Source: Sulfurovum sp. (GTDB lineage: Bacteria > Campylobacterota > Campylobacteria > Campylobacterales > Sulfurovaceae). From it: DNA of 6,848 nucleotides. The translations under genes were made by a program, and so were the position numbers. Below, piece by piece: positions 1 to 6,848 of the stretch. The first letter of the stretch is position 1, and the number at the start of each line of letters is the position of its first letter. The notes beneath the pieces were generated by a model. That model did not search any database. It worked only from the letters and a program-made list of their open reading frames with translations, and was not told the DNA's origin. The stretch is from the NCBI GenBank assembly GCA_003978395.1, contig QNZV01000083.1, positions 1-6,848 on the forward strand. Reading direction: 5' to 3'.

Positions 1-2
1 AC

Positions 3-110
3 TTGTTTTACGCCGATATAAAAGCTGGCCTTATCAATTTTCCTAAAGAATGCGAGACAGTTCCCCTCACTAGCGTGATGGGAGACTGTCATACCTCCAT
101 GTTAAAATAG
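3..110 (+). CDS. C-terminal fragment of an ORF entering from the left, possibly TnpB-like
   Basis: An open frame enters the window and runs 35 codons to TAG at 108-110. It reads LFYADIKAGLINF, then PKECETVPLTSVMGDC, then HTSMLK. The stop sits right at the inferred element/host junction, and the last third of the frame overlaps the hairpin at 56-90. IS605-family TnpB proteins typically end in a short, poorly conserved tail after a segment of the kind D-x-N-A-x-x-N-I-x-x-A-G. The 'ADIKAGLIN' string is only loosely reminiscent of that, and no catalytic residue or zinc finger is visible in so short a piece. The family assignment therefore rests mostly on the hairpin context. It could also be a chance open frame. 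Confidence 0.3.
   Translation: MFYADIKAGLINFPKECETVPLTSVMGDCHTSMLK
56..90 (+). repeat. Imperfect inverted repeat / hairpin at element end
   Basis: The left arm GACAGTTCCCCTCAC (56-70) pairs with GTGATGGGAGACTGTC (75-90) around a TAGC loop. There are 14 paired positions, including one T-G wobble (62/84), one C-A mismatch (63/83) and one bulged T (79). No T-run follows, so it is not an intrinsic terminator. It lies about 19 bases from the junction with the surface-protein gene. Single-strand transposases of the IS200/IS605 family recognise subterminal hairpins with an extrahelical T, which fits this shape. The structure is read directly; the function is inferred. Confidence 0.8.
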
Positions 111-1003
111 CTACTACAACATATAATATACCAAAAGATAGTAAAAATATTGATATTCCTGTAACAATCAATGGGGATACAGAAATAGAAGAAGATGAAC
201 AATTTTATCTAAAAATTAAATATGGTAGTGAACATAATATTAGAATAAAAGGTCATACAGCAAAAGGGAATATACTTAATGATGATGGGTCATATCCTAC
301 TCTATCCTTTATACAAAATGAATATTCAATAGATGAAGGTAACAATAAACAAAAAAAATTAAATTTTACTTTAACTCTTAATAAACCAGCATTTGCAGGT
401 TCATCATTTGACTACTATACCCAAGACAATACAGCCAAAAACAGTGACAATGATTATAATACCATACCTGAAACAAGATATGTTTTTAATGGTGGGGAGA
501 AAAATATTACTATTCCTGTCATAATTAATGGAGATAAAAATATAGAAAATGATGAAAAGTTCTATCTTCAAATCAATAATGAACATAACCTTTCTATAAC
601 AGGTACACAATCTCCTACAGGAATAATTTTAAATGATGATGGGAATTATCCTACTATTAGTATAGCTTCAAGTACATATAATATAATTGAAGGAAATGTT
701 TCTCAAAAAAACTTAGAAATCAATCTAACACTTGATGCTCCTGCATTAATGGATACAAGTATAAAATACTATACTGCTGATAATTCTGCAAAAGATGGAA
801 GTAAACCTACTGAAGATAGAGATTATATACGCACAAATGGAACATTGGATATTGAAAAAAATTCAACAATAGTTTCAATTAATATACCTATTTTAGGTGA
901 TACCTTTATCGAACCTGATGAACAATTTAGATTTTATATCTATAGTCCAAAAAATTTACATATAGGTAGAAATAGAGCTTTTATTACTATAAAAAATGAT
1001 GAT
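110..1003 (+). repeat. Tandem Calx-beta domain repeats (2.5 copies)
   Basis: Three successive copies end in the same short motif, NDDG or NDD, with the Asp-Asp codons beginning at 281, 635 and 998. The periods are 354 and 363 bases (118 and 121 residues). Shared landmarks are YPT(L/I)S at the start of each full copy, an (E)EGN near residue 13, a YYT(Q/A)DN(T/S)AK stretch, then DY(N/I), then a strand with I(P)V/I-x-I-x-GD, then DE(Q/K)F. The first copy begins only at its ATTTYNIP strand because its front half is missing at the element junction. The repeats are diverged, not identical at DNA level, so slippage is not evident here. Confidence 0.8.
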
Positions 1004-4000
1004 ATAGATAGTGATAAACCATTTATATGTGATGAATATATGTATATATCAAGTAGTAAAAAAAGAGGAAGTACTCAAACAGGTAAAATGTGGCTTCATA
1101 GAATTGATACAACAGAAAATCCATTTAAATTTGAGGTAATGGATAATGAAGGAGAAGAGCAACAATATAATGCAACAGCATATAATCCAGAGGACAATTA
1201 TATATATGCTCTATATCATAGAGAATTAGTAAAACTTACTAAATCAGGAAAACTTATTAATGTAGGTAAAATTACAGGATTACCAGCAAAATTTGATAAC
1301 AAACAACTATTTGCAGGTGTAATAAATAAGGGTTACTATTTTGTAACAGGACTAAAAAGTAAACAAAATCATATATATAGAATCAAACTTAGTGATTTAA
1401 ATGTAACAGATATAAATCTCAGTAAAAAAGTAGCTATACAAGATTTTTCTTTTTATTATGAAGGAAATAATACTAAATATCTATATGGAGTTGATAGAGA
1501 TGGAAAACTTACAAAAATAGACTCTAGTAATGGAATCGTAACATCTATCGGAGAGGAGCATATAGGATATAAATTTGATTCCTCGTTCTCATATAAGGAT
1601 AAAAGATTCTTTGCTAATGATAGTAATGGAAATGGTTTTTTTGAATTTAACTTAGAAACTGGGGAAAAATATTTTATATCAAGCTCACAATCTGCTAAAT
1701 TTAATGATGGAGCAAACTGTATAAAAGCAAACTCTCCAAATTTTAATGATTATGGAGATGCTCCTAAAAGTTATGGAGATGCATGGCATAGAATTATTAA
1801 AGATAATCCATATTTAGGAAAAAATAATGCTGATAAAGAGAATAAATCTAATTATAGTGAAGATGCCGATAGTGATGATATAATAGGTATAGATGATGAG
1901 GATGGTATAACTCTAAGTGATGGGAGTGATATTAATGGAATCTATTTTGATACAAATGCAACCCATACAATAAAAGTAAAGCTATCCAAAGAAGCCTATC
2001 TAAAAGTTTGGATAGACAAAGAGATAGACGGTTATTTTACAGATAGTGATGATTTGATTTATCATTCAGGCACAAAACTTAGTGCAGGAGAGCATAGTAT
2101 CAGCTTTTATTTACCTGCTAATCTAACAACCAATACCAAAACATATCTACGAGCTAGAGTTTCATCAACTCCTAATATGAGTCCAACAGGATTTGTAACC
2201 GATGGAGAGGTTGAGGATTATATGATTAAATTTGGTTCAGCTTTTCAACCACTACGTGGAAAATTTAATATCGAACGAACCAATAGTGGAAGTTACCCTC
2301 GCATGAGTGATGCACGTAATGCTTGGTACACCCAAATTGTAGGACGTGACTTTGACTATTCGTTAGTCTTTTACAAAGAGGACTTTTCAGCTGAACAAAA
2401 TTTAAGCAATATAACAGTACGAGTTGATTTAATGAACATGGATACCAATAGTTCTCTCTATCAATACAACTACTACTTCCCTGACAACTATGTTGGTTCA
2501 CGAAAAAGTTTTACTTTACCTCATGATTTAGATGGTTTACCTGCTACTAAAAATGCTCGATTTAGAGTGACCTATGCTGTAGATTCAGAAAGAAGTGTTG
2601 TTCAAGCCAATTGTGCAATAACACCTGCATTTTGTACAAATCATCGAAGTGATGAGGCAAAAGATAATTTTGCTATACGACCTAACTATTATTATATGAC
2701 CATATTCGATAATAGTAATCCAATAAGAGTCAATACTCATGATAACAATAGTTCTCTTAGAGTATCAGCTGGATATGATTATAATTTAAGTGTAGTAGCA
2801 CATGATAATAATGGATTAAGAGCTACAGATTATAATATTAGTAATATCACAAGAGTATTGGAGTTTTTAGATAAATCAAACAGTGCTTGTCCTGTTAAAG
2901 ATGATTACAATGGTACTGATGATTTTATTAATGGAAATAATACAAACACTCTCTTGAAGATAAAAGAGGTAGGAAATTATAGATTAAGTATGATAGATGA
3001 TATTTGGACACAAGTAGATAGTATAAAAGAGGATTGTGAGATAAACAGTTCATCCAATTCAGCTAATGGGAACATAAAGGTAGGTTGTAATATTGTCTCT
3101 CCTGATATAAATCTATCCTCTTATCCTGACCATTTTGAGATAAATTTAATCATGCAAAATCTACCAAATAGTACTCATGACGACTTTATATATATGAGTG
3201 AGATGAACAGCAGTGCAAATAATATAGCTATCTCGTATCAAGGTAATGTTATCGCTAAAAATGAGGATAATCAAACGACTCAAAACTTTACAACTGGATA
3301 TTTTGCACAAAATGTAGCATTGGATTTAAATGCCACAACACTGTCTGATAGAGGGATTGATAAAGCCCTAAGAACATCTGATGGAGCTACTATTGTAAAT
3401 TTTGCTAGAACAATAGAGTTTAATAGTGATGGGAATATAACGATAGAATCAAATCCTAGATTAAACAATCTCCCTCTTATAAATATAGATGCTAATAAAT
3501 TTACAAACGAGCATAATGGAACAGCAAATATAGATATACGATACAATATAGATAAAAATATATCAAAAACTATTAATCCAATACAGATAACTTTTCATCG
3601 TTTTAAAGCCGACTCTATTAGTTCTAACTCTGTCTCTCATGGTCAAGAGAATCCACCCTATATCCCAAATGGAGATTTAAATTTAGGAGATACGATTAGA
3701 AACTTCTACTTTGCCAAAGTAACCCCCGATAGATTTAACTATCCTAGAGTTAATATGAATGTATCTACTATTATTAGAACACCTCTAAGTATAGATATTT
3801 TTTGTGATTTAAACAGTAGCTACTGTACTAAAACAGGAGTTATTAATAACACTATATTATCAGGAACAACGAGAGAACAAATTGGTTGGTATCTATCAAC
3901 CAATCATAATGAAGATATAGATGGGAATGTAACACAACTAATAGCTAATCCTACTGGTGGCATAGTTACACTAACTCCTAATCCAACACTATTATCTCCT

Positions 4001-4231
4001 CTAAGCCTACCACATGGTCATAATGGTATAGAGAGTGCAAAATTTAATAACTGTAATAATCAACAAGTAGAAGTAACTATTGTAACAGACCCTGTTTTAG
4101 CCTATCAACCTAATAGCTATATTTTAAACTGTACCAATAATAACTCTTCACAATGGACGGGAGTTGGTCAAACAGGTAATATTTTGGAAGTAAAACCAAA
4201 GGTCAATAGAAGTGAAAAAATGAATTGGTAA
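110..4231 (+). CDS. 5'-truncated giant surface protein: Calx-beta repeats, DUF6923-like module, GEVED domain
   Basis: About 1373 residues remain of a larger exported protein. Domain order, numbering from base 110: a partial Calx-beta domain (1-60), two complete Calx-beta domains (61-178, 179-298), a beta-propeller-like DUF6923-type module bracketed by Cys307 and Cys537, a GEVED domain (547-708, opening DYGDAPKSYGDAWH and closing GEVEDY), then an unrecognised 665-residue beta-rich, Asn/Ser-rich tail ending SEKMNW. Calx-beta and GEVED domains are typical of extracellular, often calcium-binding adhesion proteins, so a surface or secreted role is inferred; no ligand can be named. The frame is open from 74, but there is no ATG, GTG or TTG until the ATG at 749, which is inside the third Calx-beta domain. 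The original start, and presumably a signal peptide and more repeats, were lost at the junction near 110. The remnant is therefore probably not properly expressed or exported, although the rest of the frame is intact, suggesting a recent event. Confidence 0.75.
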   Translation, partial: ATTTYNIPKDSKNIDIPVTINGDTEIEEDEQFYLKIKYGSEHNIRIKGHTAKGNILNDDGSYPTLSFIQNEYSIDEGNNKQKKLNFTLTLNKPAFAGSSFDYYTQDNTAKNSDNDYNTIPETRYVFNGGEKNITIPVIINGDKNIENDEKFYLQINNEHNLSITGTQSPTGIILNDDGNYPTISIASSTYNIIEGNVSQKNLEINLTLDAPALMDTSIKYYTADNSAKDGSKPTEDRDYIRTNGTLDIEKNSTIVSINIPILGDTFIEPDEQFRFYIYSPKNLHIGRNRAFITIKNDDIDSDKPFICDEYMYISSSKKRGSTQTGKMWLHRIDTTENPFKFEVMDNEGEEQQYNATAYNPEDNYIYALYHRELVKLTKSGKLINVGKITGLPAKFDNKQLFAGVINKGYYFVTGLKSKQNHIYRIKLSDLNVTDINLSKKVAIQDFSFYYEGNNTKYLYGVDRDGKLTKIDSSNGIVTSIGEEHIGYKFDSSFSYKDKRFFANDSNGNGFFEFNLETGEKYFISSSQSAKFNDGANCIKANSPNFNDYGDAPKSYGDAWHRIIKDNPYLGKNNADKENKSNYSEDADSDDIIGIDDEDGITLSDGSDINGIYFDTNATHTIKVKLSKEAYLKVWIDKEIDGYFTDSDDLIYHSGTKLSAGEHSISFYLPANLTTNTKTYLRARVSSTPNMSPTGFVTDGEVEDYMIKFGSAFQPLRGKFNIERTNSGSYPRMSDARNAWYTQIVGRDFDYSLVFYKEDFSAEQNLSNITVRVDLMNMDTNSSLYQYNYYFPDNYVGSRKSFTLPHDLDGLPATKNARFRVTYAVDSERSVVQANCAITPAFCTNHRSDEAKDNFAIRPNYYYMTIFDNSNPIRVNTHDNNSSLRVSAGYDYNLSVVAHDNNGLRATDYNISNITRVLEFLDKSNSACPVKDDYNGTDDFINGNNTNTLLKIKEVGNYRLSMIDDIWTQVDSIKEDCEINSSSNSANGNIKVGCNIVSPDINLSSYPDHFEINLIMQNLPNSTHDDFIYMSEMNSSANNIAISYQGNVIAKNEDNQTTQNFTTGYFAQNVALDLNATTLSDRGIDKALRTSDGATIVNFARTIEFNSDGNITIESNPRLNNLPLINIDANKFTNEHNGTANIDIRYNIDKNISKTINPIQITFHRFKADSISSNSVSHGQENPPYIPNGDLNLGDTIRNFYFAKVTPDRFNYPRVNMNVSTIIRTPLSIDIFCDLNSSYCTKTGVINNTILSGTTREQIGWYLSTNHNEDIDGNVTQLIANPTGGIVTLTPNPTLLSPLSLPHGHNGIESAKFNNCNNQQVEVTIVTDPVLAYQPNSYILNCTNNNSSQWTGVGQTGNILEVKPKVNRSEKMNW
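1028..1720 (+). other. DUF6923-like propeller module in gene A
   Basis: This segment of about 230 residues opens CDEYMYISSS and closes KFNDGANC. Inside are repeated beta-hairpin motifs of the kind used by propeller proteins: AYNPEDNYIYALY, ELVKLTKSGKLINVG, YYFVTG, IYRIKLSDLN, LYGVDRDGKLTKIDSSNG and FFEFNLETGEKYFISS. The same series recurs three times in the neighbouring gene, which is the main evidence that it is one module. The DUF6923 name is from memory of the family style. The module has no visible catalytic motif and is probably a structural or ligand-binding beta-propeller. Confidence 0.6.
1748..2233 (+). other. GEVED domain in gene A
   Basis: The segment begins with the hallmark DYGDAPKSYGDAWH and ends with DGEVEDYMIKF, the motif that names the family. 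In between are the acidic loop SEDADSDDIIGIDDEDG (1856-1906), probably a calcium-binding site, and the usual strands VKLSKEAYLKVWIDKEIDGYF, ending in TYLRARVS. Length (162 residues) is normal for the domain. GEVED domains are found in large secreted bacterial proteins and are usually placed next to adhesion or C-terminal sorting modules; no enzymatic activity is known for them. Confidence 0.85.
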
Positions 4232-4291
4232 TCTTTAGCAGTTTAAAACTTAAAATTATATAAAGTTATATATTTAAATTTAAAATTTATG

Positions 4292-4316
4292 ACTTTCTAA
4301 ACAATAAGAAAGTTTT
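4292..4316 (+). terminator. Weak intrinsic terminator candidate after gene A
   Basis: ACTTTCT (4292-4298) pairs with AGAAAGT (4307-4313) around an 8-base loop, followed by TTT and then AATA. The stem is only 7 bp and AT-rich and the T-run is short, so it would be weak. Its position about 60 bases after the TAA of gene A, and before the gene B ribosome binding site, is right for a terminator. The rest of the 120-base gap is very AT-rich. A TACTAT at 4319-4324 could serve as a -10 element for gene B, but I see no convincing -35 partner. Confidence 0.4.
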
Positions 4317-4340
4317 AATACTATATCATTCCAAAAACTA

Positions 4341-4345
4341 AAGGA
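4341..4345 (+). promoter_or_regulatory. Ribosome binding site of gene B
   Basis: AAGGA lies 6 bases before the ATG at 4352, which is standard spacing. Together with the signal peptide that follows immediately, it fixes the start of gene B. No comparable site is needed or seen for the in-frame ATG at 749 in gene A. Confidence 0.8.
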
Positions 4346-4351
4346 TTGCCC

Positions 4352-6848
4352 ATGAGAATATTTATTATATACTCACTATTTTTAAGCATATTATTTGCTG
4401 ATATTTTCCAACCTAATGGACAACATTGTAGTGATTACTCTTATTTAAATTCAGGAGTAGAAGAGACTGATTATGTTGCTATGGCACTAAAAGCCAATAG
4501 TGATATTCATATTGAACAGATAAAATTTTCGGGAATTGCTATATTTGATTATGTTACTAATAATCAGGCAAAGTTTAAAGTAGAACTGGTTAAAGCCAGT
4601 GCTGGTGTAGGGACACTTGAACCAAGAGGAGATGTTATAGCCCTTCTTGGTGAGATTAGTGATACTACGGCTCTTCAACAATTTACTTTTGATACAAACC
4701 TCAATATCAGTAGTGGTACACAATTTTTCTTAAAATTAACACCTACTGCACCTCTATATGGAACAAATAATTACATATTTACAGCAAAAGAGTGTTGGTG
4801 TGATGATGGAAACTGTAATGAGAATGGTATACTTCAACTTGGTGCAGAATCAGTAAGTGTAGAAGATAGAAACTCTATGTTATGGAGAACTTCTCCACAA
4901 CATGAAGACCAATTAGGTGTATATACAAATACACACTTTAAAGATATTCAAATAACTTATACTACAACAAATACTCCTCAAGTAGCATTCTCGTGTAGCG
5001 ATACCCTCTACCTCTCAAACCGTTCAGAAATAGGAACAGATTCAACAGACAGTGGAGCAACATGGTTACACTCTATTAACCGTACAAATACCCCTTACGA
5101 TTTTGATGCCATTGGAGAGGGATATGTGAGTAATAAGGGAGGATATAATGCTATTGGATACAACATCAAAGACAACTTTATTTATGGAATGTATGGAAAT
5201 AGATTGGTTAAAATAGATAAGAACAGTGTTGTCAAAGAGTTAGGAGAAGTAGAAGGTTTTCCCACTTCGCATGTTGAATATGCAGGTGAATTTGCTCGTG
5301 ACGGATACTATTATGTAACTAGTCCAGCATCTGCTGATGACAATCTATATAAAATTGATATAGAACAGAAAAAAGTTGTTCAAACCATTAAATTAAAAGA
5401 TTCTAATGGGTCAGCATGGGCAGTACGTTTTTGGGACATGGCTATTGATAAGAGTGGAGATTATTTCTATACTATGCTTATTGATAACGATAATCTTATC
5501 AACAATAAAATTGCTAAAATAAAAATTTCAGATGGGACAATTACTACCATTGGTAACTCTCATGCTGATTTACACTCCTATATTGACTTAGTCTTTTCAG
5601 ATGGTGATGGAGAAATTTTTATGATGTCTAGTAATAATGGATTTTACAAAGTCAATACTCAGACAGGAGAGATGCGCTTAATTTCATCTACGTCAGAGTT
5701 AACTTTTTACAATGATGGTACCTCTTGTCCTGATGCTAATATTACGGTAATTGAGCCTCTAAGATGTCAAGCAACAGCAACCATTTTCAATGACCTACCA
5801 AGTGATATGAATAGATTAAATTTGGTAAGTGGTAAGATGAATATGATAGCAGACAATATAGCACCTCACATTAATGCAGCTGGATATAATAAAAAAGATA
5901 ACTATATTTGGGGTTATGACAATGATAAACAAGATGGTACACTTATTCGTATTGGTAAAAATTCTGAAGGAGAGTATGCAACAGAGAGCTTTAAAGTTCC
6001 AAATCTTTCAGGTTCGATAATTGTTGGAGATGTTAATGATGATGGTCACCTCTATTTAAGAGCTAAGGACAAGACCACTGTTTATGTTATTGACCTTGAC
6101 CCAATTTCAACAACCTATCTTACTCAAATTGATACCTTTCCTCTAACCATTACTAACTTAAGCATTGCTGACTGGGCATTTAACCCTATTGATGACCAAC
6201 TCTATACCATCACTAGAGGTAGAAAAAATAATACTATCAATAATATTTATAAAATAAATCCTAATGATGGGACTGTAGAGTTAGTAGGAGATACCCTACT
6301 TAATCTAACGGGTCACTTTGGTGCTACTATGTTTGATAAAAATGGGAATATGTATGTTTATCATAATAGTGATGGAAATATTTATAAAATAGATGTTGCT
6401 AAATCTGCAACAGCCAGTTACGTTAACTCCTCACATATCTCAGTTGATAACAGTGATGGTGCTATGTGTAGTGATGTTGAAATTGACCCTCCTGTAAAAG
6501 AAGCTTTCACTTGTAACAATGAAGGTATTGTATTGTCATCTGACTCCTTAAGATCAACCTTTTCTTCTTTAACAACCATTAATTTAGAAACCAAAGAGAC
6601 AAACAGTAGTGGTTCTATTGGTACACGTCATATCAACTCCATTGGATACAACGTTAACGACAACTTTCTTTATGGTATTGGGTTTAAAAATGATACATAC
6701 GATACCATTGATCTTCTAAAAATTGATAGTGACTATAATACACAACGATTAAATATAGAAGGACTTCCTCAAGGTGAATCAGTCTATGCATTGGGTGATG
6801 TTGATTTTAATAACACGCTATATGTCTCTACTATTAAAAATGAAGCTG
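4352..6848 (+). CDS. Exported surface protein with tandem DUF6923-like modules (3'-partial)
   Basis: The frame is open from ATG 4352 to the window end: 832 codons with no stop. The start is supported by an AAGGA site and by a signal peptide, MRIFIIYSLFLSILFA, with likely cleavage before Asp17, so the product is exported through Sec. Residues 17-210 form a beta-rich N-terminal domain I do not recognise, with Cys26 and a CWC-x4-C cluster (Cys148, Cys150, Cys155). Three propeller-like DUF6923-type modules follow, starting at Cys215, Cys472 and Cys721; the third is cut by the window edge. Each repeats a (G)YN-x2-DN-x-(I/L)-(Y/W)-G signature (5156, 5882, 6644), and the two complete ones close with DG-x2-C. 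The same module sits in gene A, so the two are likely related surface proteins. By analogy a GEVED domain and a beta-rich tail may follow beyond the window, but that is a guess. No enzymatic motif is visible; an adhesin or structural role is inferred. Confidence 0.8.
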   Translation, partial: MRIFIIYSLFLSILFADIFQPNGQHCSDYSYLNSGVEETDYVAMALKANSDIHIEQIKFSGIAIFDYVTNNQAKFKVELVKASAGVGTLEPRGDVIALLGEISDTTALQQFTFDTNLNISSGTQFFLKLTPTAPLYGTNNYIFTAKECWCDDGNCNENGILQLGAESVSVEDRNSMLWRTSPQHEDQLGVYTNTHFKDIQITYTTTNTPQVAFSCSDTLYLSNRSEIGTDSTDSGATWLHSINRTNTPYDFDAIGEGYVSNKGGYNAIGYNIKDNFIYGMYGNRLVKIDKNSVVKELGEVEGFPTSHVEYAGEFARDGYYYVTSPASADDNLYKIDIEQKKVVQTIKLKDSNGSAWAVRFWDMAIDKSGDYFYTMLIDNDNLINNKIAKIKISDGTITTIGNSHADLHSYIDLVFSDGDGEIFMMSSNNGFYKVNTQTGEMRLISSTSELTFYNDGTSCPDANITVIEPLRCQATATIFNDLPSDMNRLNLVSGKMNMIADNIAPHINAAGYNKKDNYIWGYDNDKQDGTLIRIGKNSEGEYATESFKVPNLSGSIIVGDVNDDGHLYLRAKDKTTVYVIDLDPISTTYLTQIDTFPLTITNLSIADWAFNPIDDQLYTITRGRKNNTINNIYKINPNDGTVELVGDTLLNLTGHFGATMFDKNGNMYVYHNSDGNIYKIDVAKSATASYVNSSHISVDNSDGAMCSDVEIDPPVKEAFTCNNEGIVLSSDSLRSTFSSLTTINLETKETNSSGSIGTRHINSIGYNVNDNFLYGIGFKNDTYDTIDLLKIDSDYNTQRLNIEGLPQGESVYALGDVDFNNTLYVSTIKNEA
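4994..6848 (+). repeat. Three tandem DUF6923-like modules in gene B
   Basis: Module starts are the Cys codons at 4994 (CSDTLYLS), 5765 (CQATATIF) and 6512 (CNNEGIVL), giving periods of 257 and 249 residues. Module ends are DGTSC (Cys codon 5726) and DGAMC (Cys codon 6467). Internal landmarks repeat in order: GYN-x2-DN-x-IYG, L(V/I)(K/R)I, a GYYYVT or GHLYLR strand, LYKID or VYVIDLD, and (F/I)YK(V/I)(N/D) just before the closing DG-x2-C. The copies are diverged at DNA level, so this is old duplication rather than recent expansion. Confidence 0.7.

Larger units (their letters stand above)
1..110 (+). mobile_element. Probable right end of an insertion element (IS200/IS605-like?)
   Basis: The first roughly 110 bases differ from everything downstream. 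G+C is 44% in bases 1-100 and 27% in 101-200, and an imperfect hairpin lies at 56-90. The frame that encodes Calx-beta domains downstream hits a stop (TAG, 71-73) just upstream. Alignment with the next Calx-beta repeat shows clear homology starting near base 110 (TTTYNIP against TRYVFNG) and none before it, which places a junction at about 105-112. A subterminal hairpin with an unpaired T, about 19 bases from the junction and overlapping the end of an ORF, is how IS200/IS605 right ends are built. The family call is inference: the left end and most of the transposase gene are outside the window. Alternatives are another IS type, a recombination junction or an assembly chimera. Confidence 0.4.

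Noticed and set aside
56..90. Hairpin at 56-90 as a Rho-independent terminator
   Set aside because: No T-run follows the stem on either strand, and the stem overlaps an open frame and sits next to the element junction.
1..110. Left edge as a group II intron end, an integron attC site or an rRNA fragment
   Set aside because: No domain V-like hairpin with a GNRA-type loop is present. GTTAAAATAG does not fit the GTTRRRY core. The GAGACAGTT string resembles a 23S motif only over a few bases.
404..610. Minus-strand ORF of 68 codons
   Set aside because: It is antisense to the Calx-beta coding frame and its hydrophobic composition follows from the AT-rich complement.
749..751. ATG at 749 as the start of gene A
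   Set aside because: It lies inside a Calx-beta domain whose first strands are encoded upstream in the same open frame, it has no signal peptide after it, and homologous repeats continue back to about base 110.
1856..1906. Acidic Asp/Glu-rich stretch as a separate low-complexity or repeat element
   Set aside because: It sits at the normal position of the acidic loop of the GEVED domain and is explained by it.
2265..2501. Minus-strand ORF of 78 codons
   Set aside because: It is antisense to the well-supported C-terminal region of gene A, with no ribosome binding site or recognisable motif.
3280..3546. Minus-strand ORF of 88 codons
   Set aside because: It is antisense to gene A with no independent support and is most likely a chance open frame.
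4487..4723. Minus-strand ORF of 78 codons
   Set aside because: It is antisense to the N-terminal domain of gene B, which has a signal peptide and a ribosome binding site in its favour.

Overview
The window is AT-rich (about 27-30% G+C in the sections I counted). It carries two large plus-strand genes for secreted or surface proteins, plus a short, more GC-rich left edge that looks like the end of a mobile element. The domain architecture (Calx-beta repeats, a propeller-like DUF6923-type module, a GEVED domain and a long Asn/Ser-rich beta C-terminus), together with the low G+C, suggests a Gram-negative Campylobacterota-type bacterium (Arcobacter/Sulfurimonas-like). That placement is an inference from composition and protein style; no rRNA or marker gene is present.

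Left edge (1 to about 110): about 44% G+C against about 27% in the next 100 bases. It holds the C-terminal 35 codons of an open frame that enters from outside the window, and a 15-bp imperfect hairpin with a TAGC loop, a mismatch and a bulged T. About 19 bases after the hairpin the sequence switches to coding sequence for the middle of a Calx-beta domain. The best reading is that the right end of an insertion element, possibly IS200/IS605-type, interrupted the large surface-protein gene and separated it from its 5' part.

Gene A (about 110-4231): a 5'-truncated remnant of about 1373 codons. It encodes two and a half Calx-beta domains, one DUF6923-like module, an acidic GEVED domain and an unrecognised 665-residue Cys-paired C-terminal region. 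No ATG, GTG or TTG lies in frame between the upstream stop at 71-73 and the ATG at 749. That ATG is inside the third Calx-beta domain, so it is not a credible native start.

Intergenic gap (4232-4351): very AT-rich, with a weak hairpin/T-run terminator candidate and an AAGGA ribosome binding site for gene B.

Gene B (4352 to beyond the window): a signal peptide, a novel-looking N-terminal beta domain with a CWC-x4-C motif, and three tandem DUF6923-like modules, the last cut by the window end. The module is the same type found in gene A. The two genes are therefore likely neighbouring members of one family of exported, possibly calcium-binding, adhesin-like surface proteins. I found no defence system, CRISPR array, tRNA or rRNA in the window.
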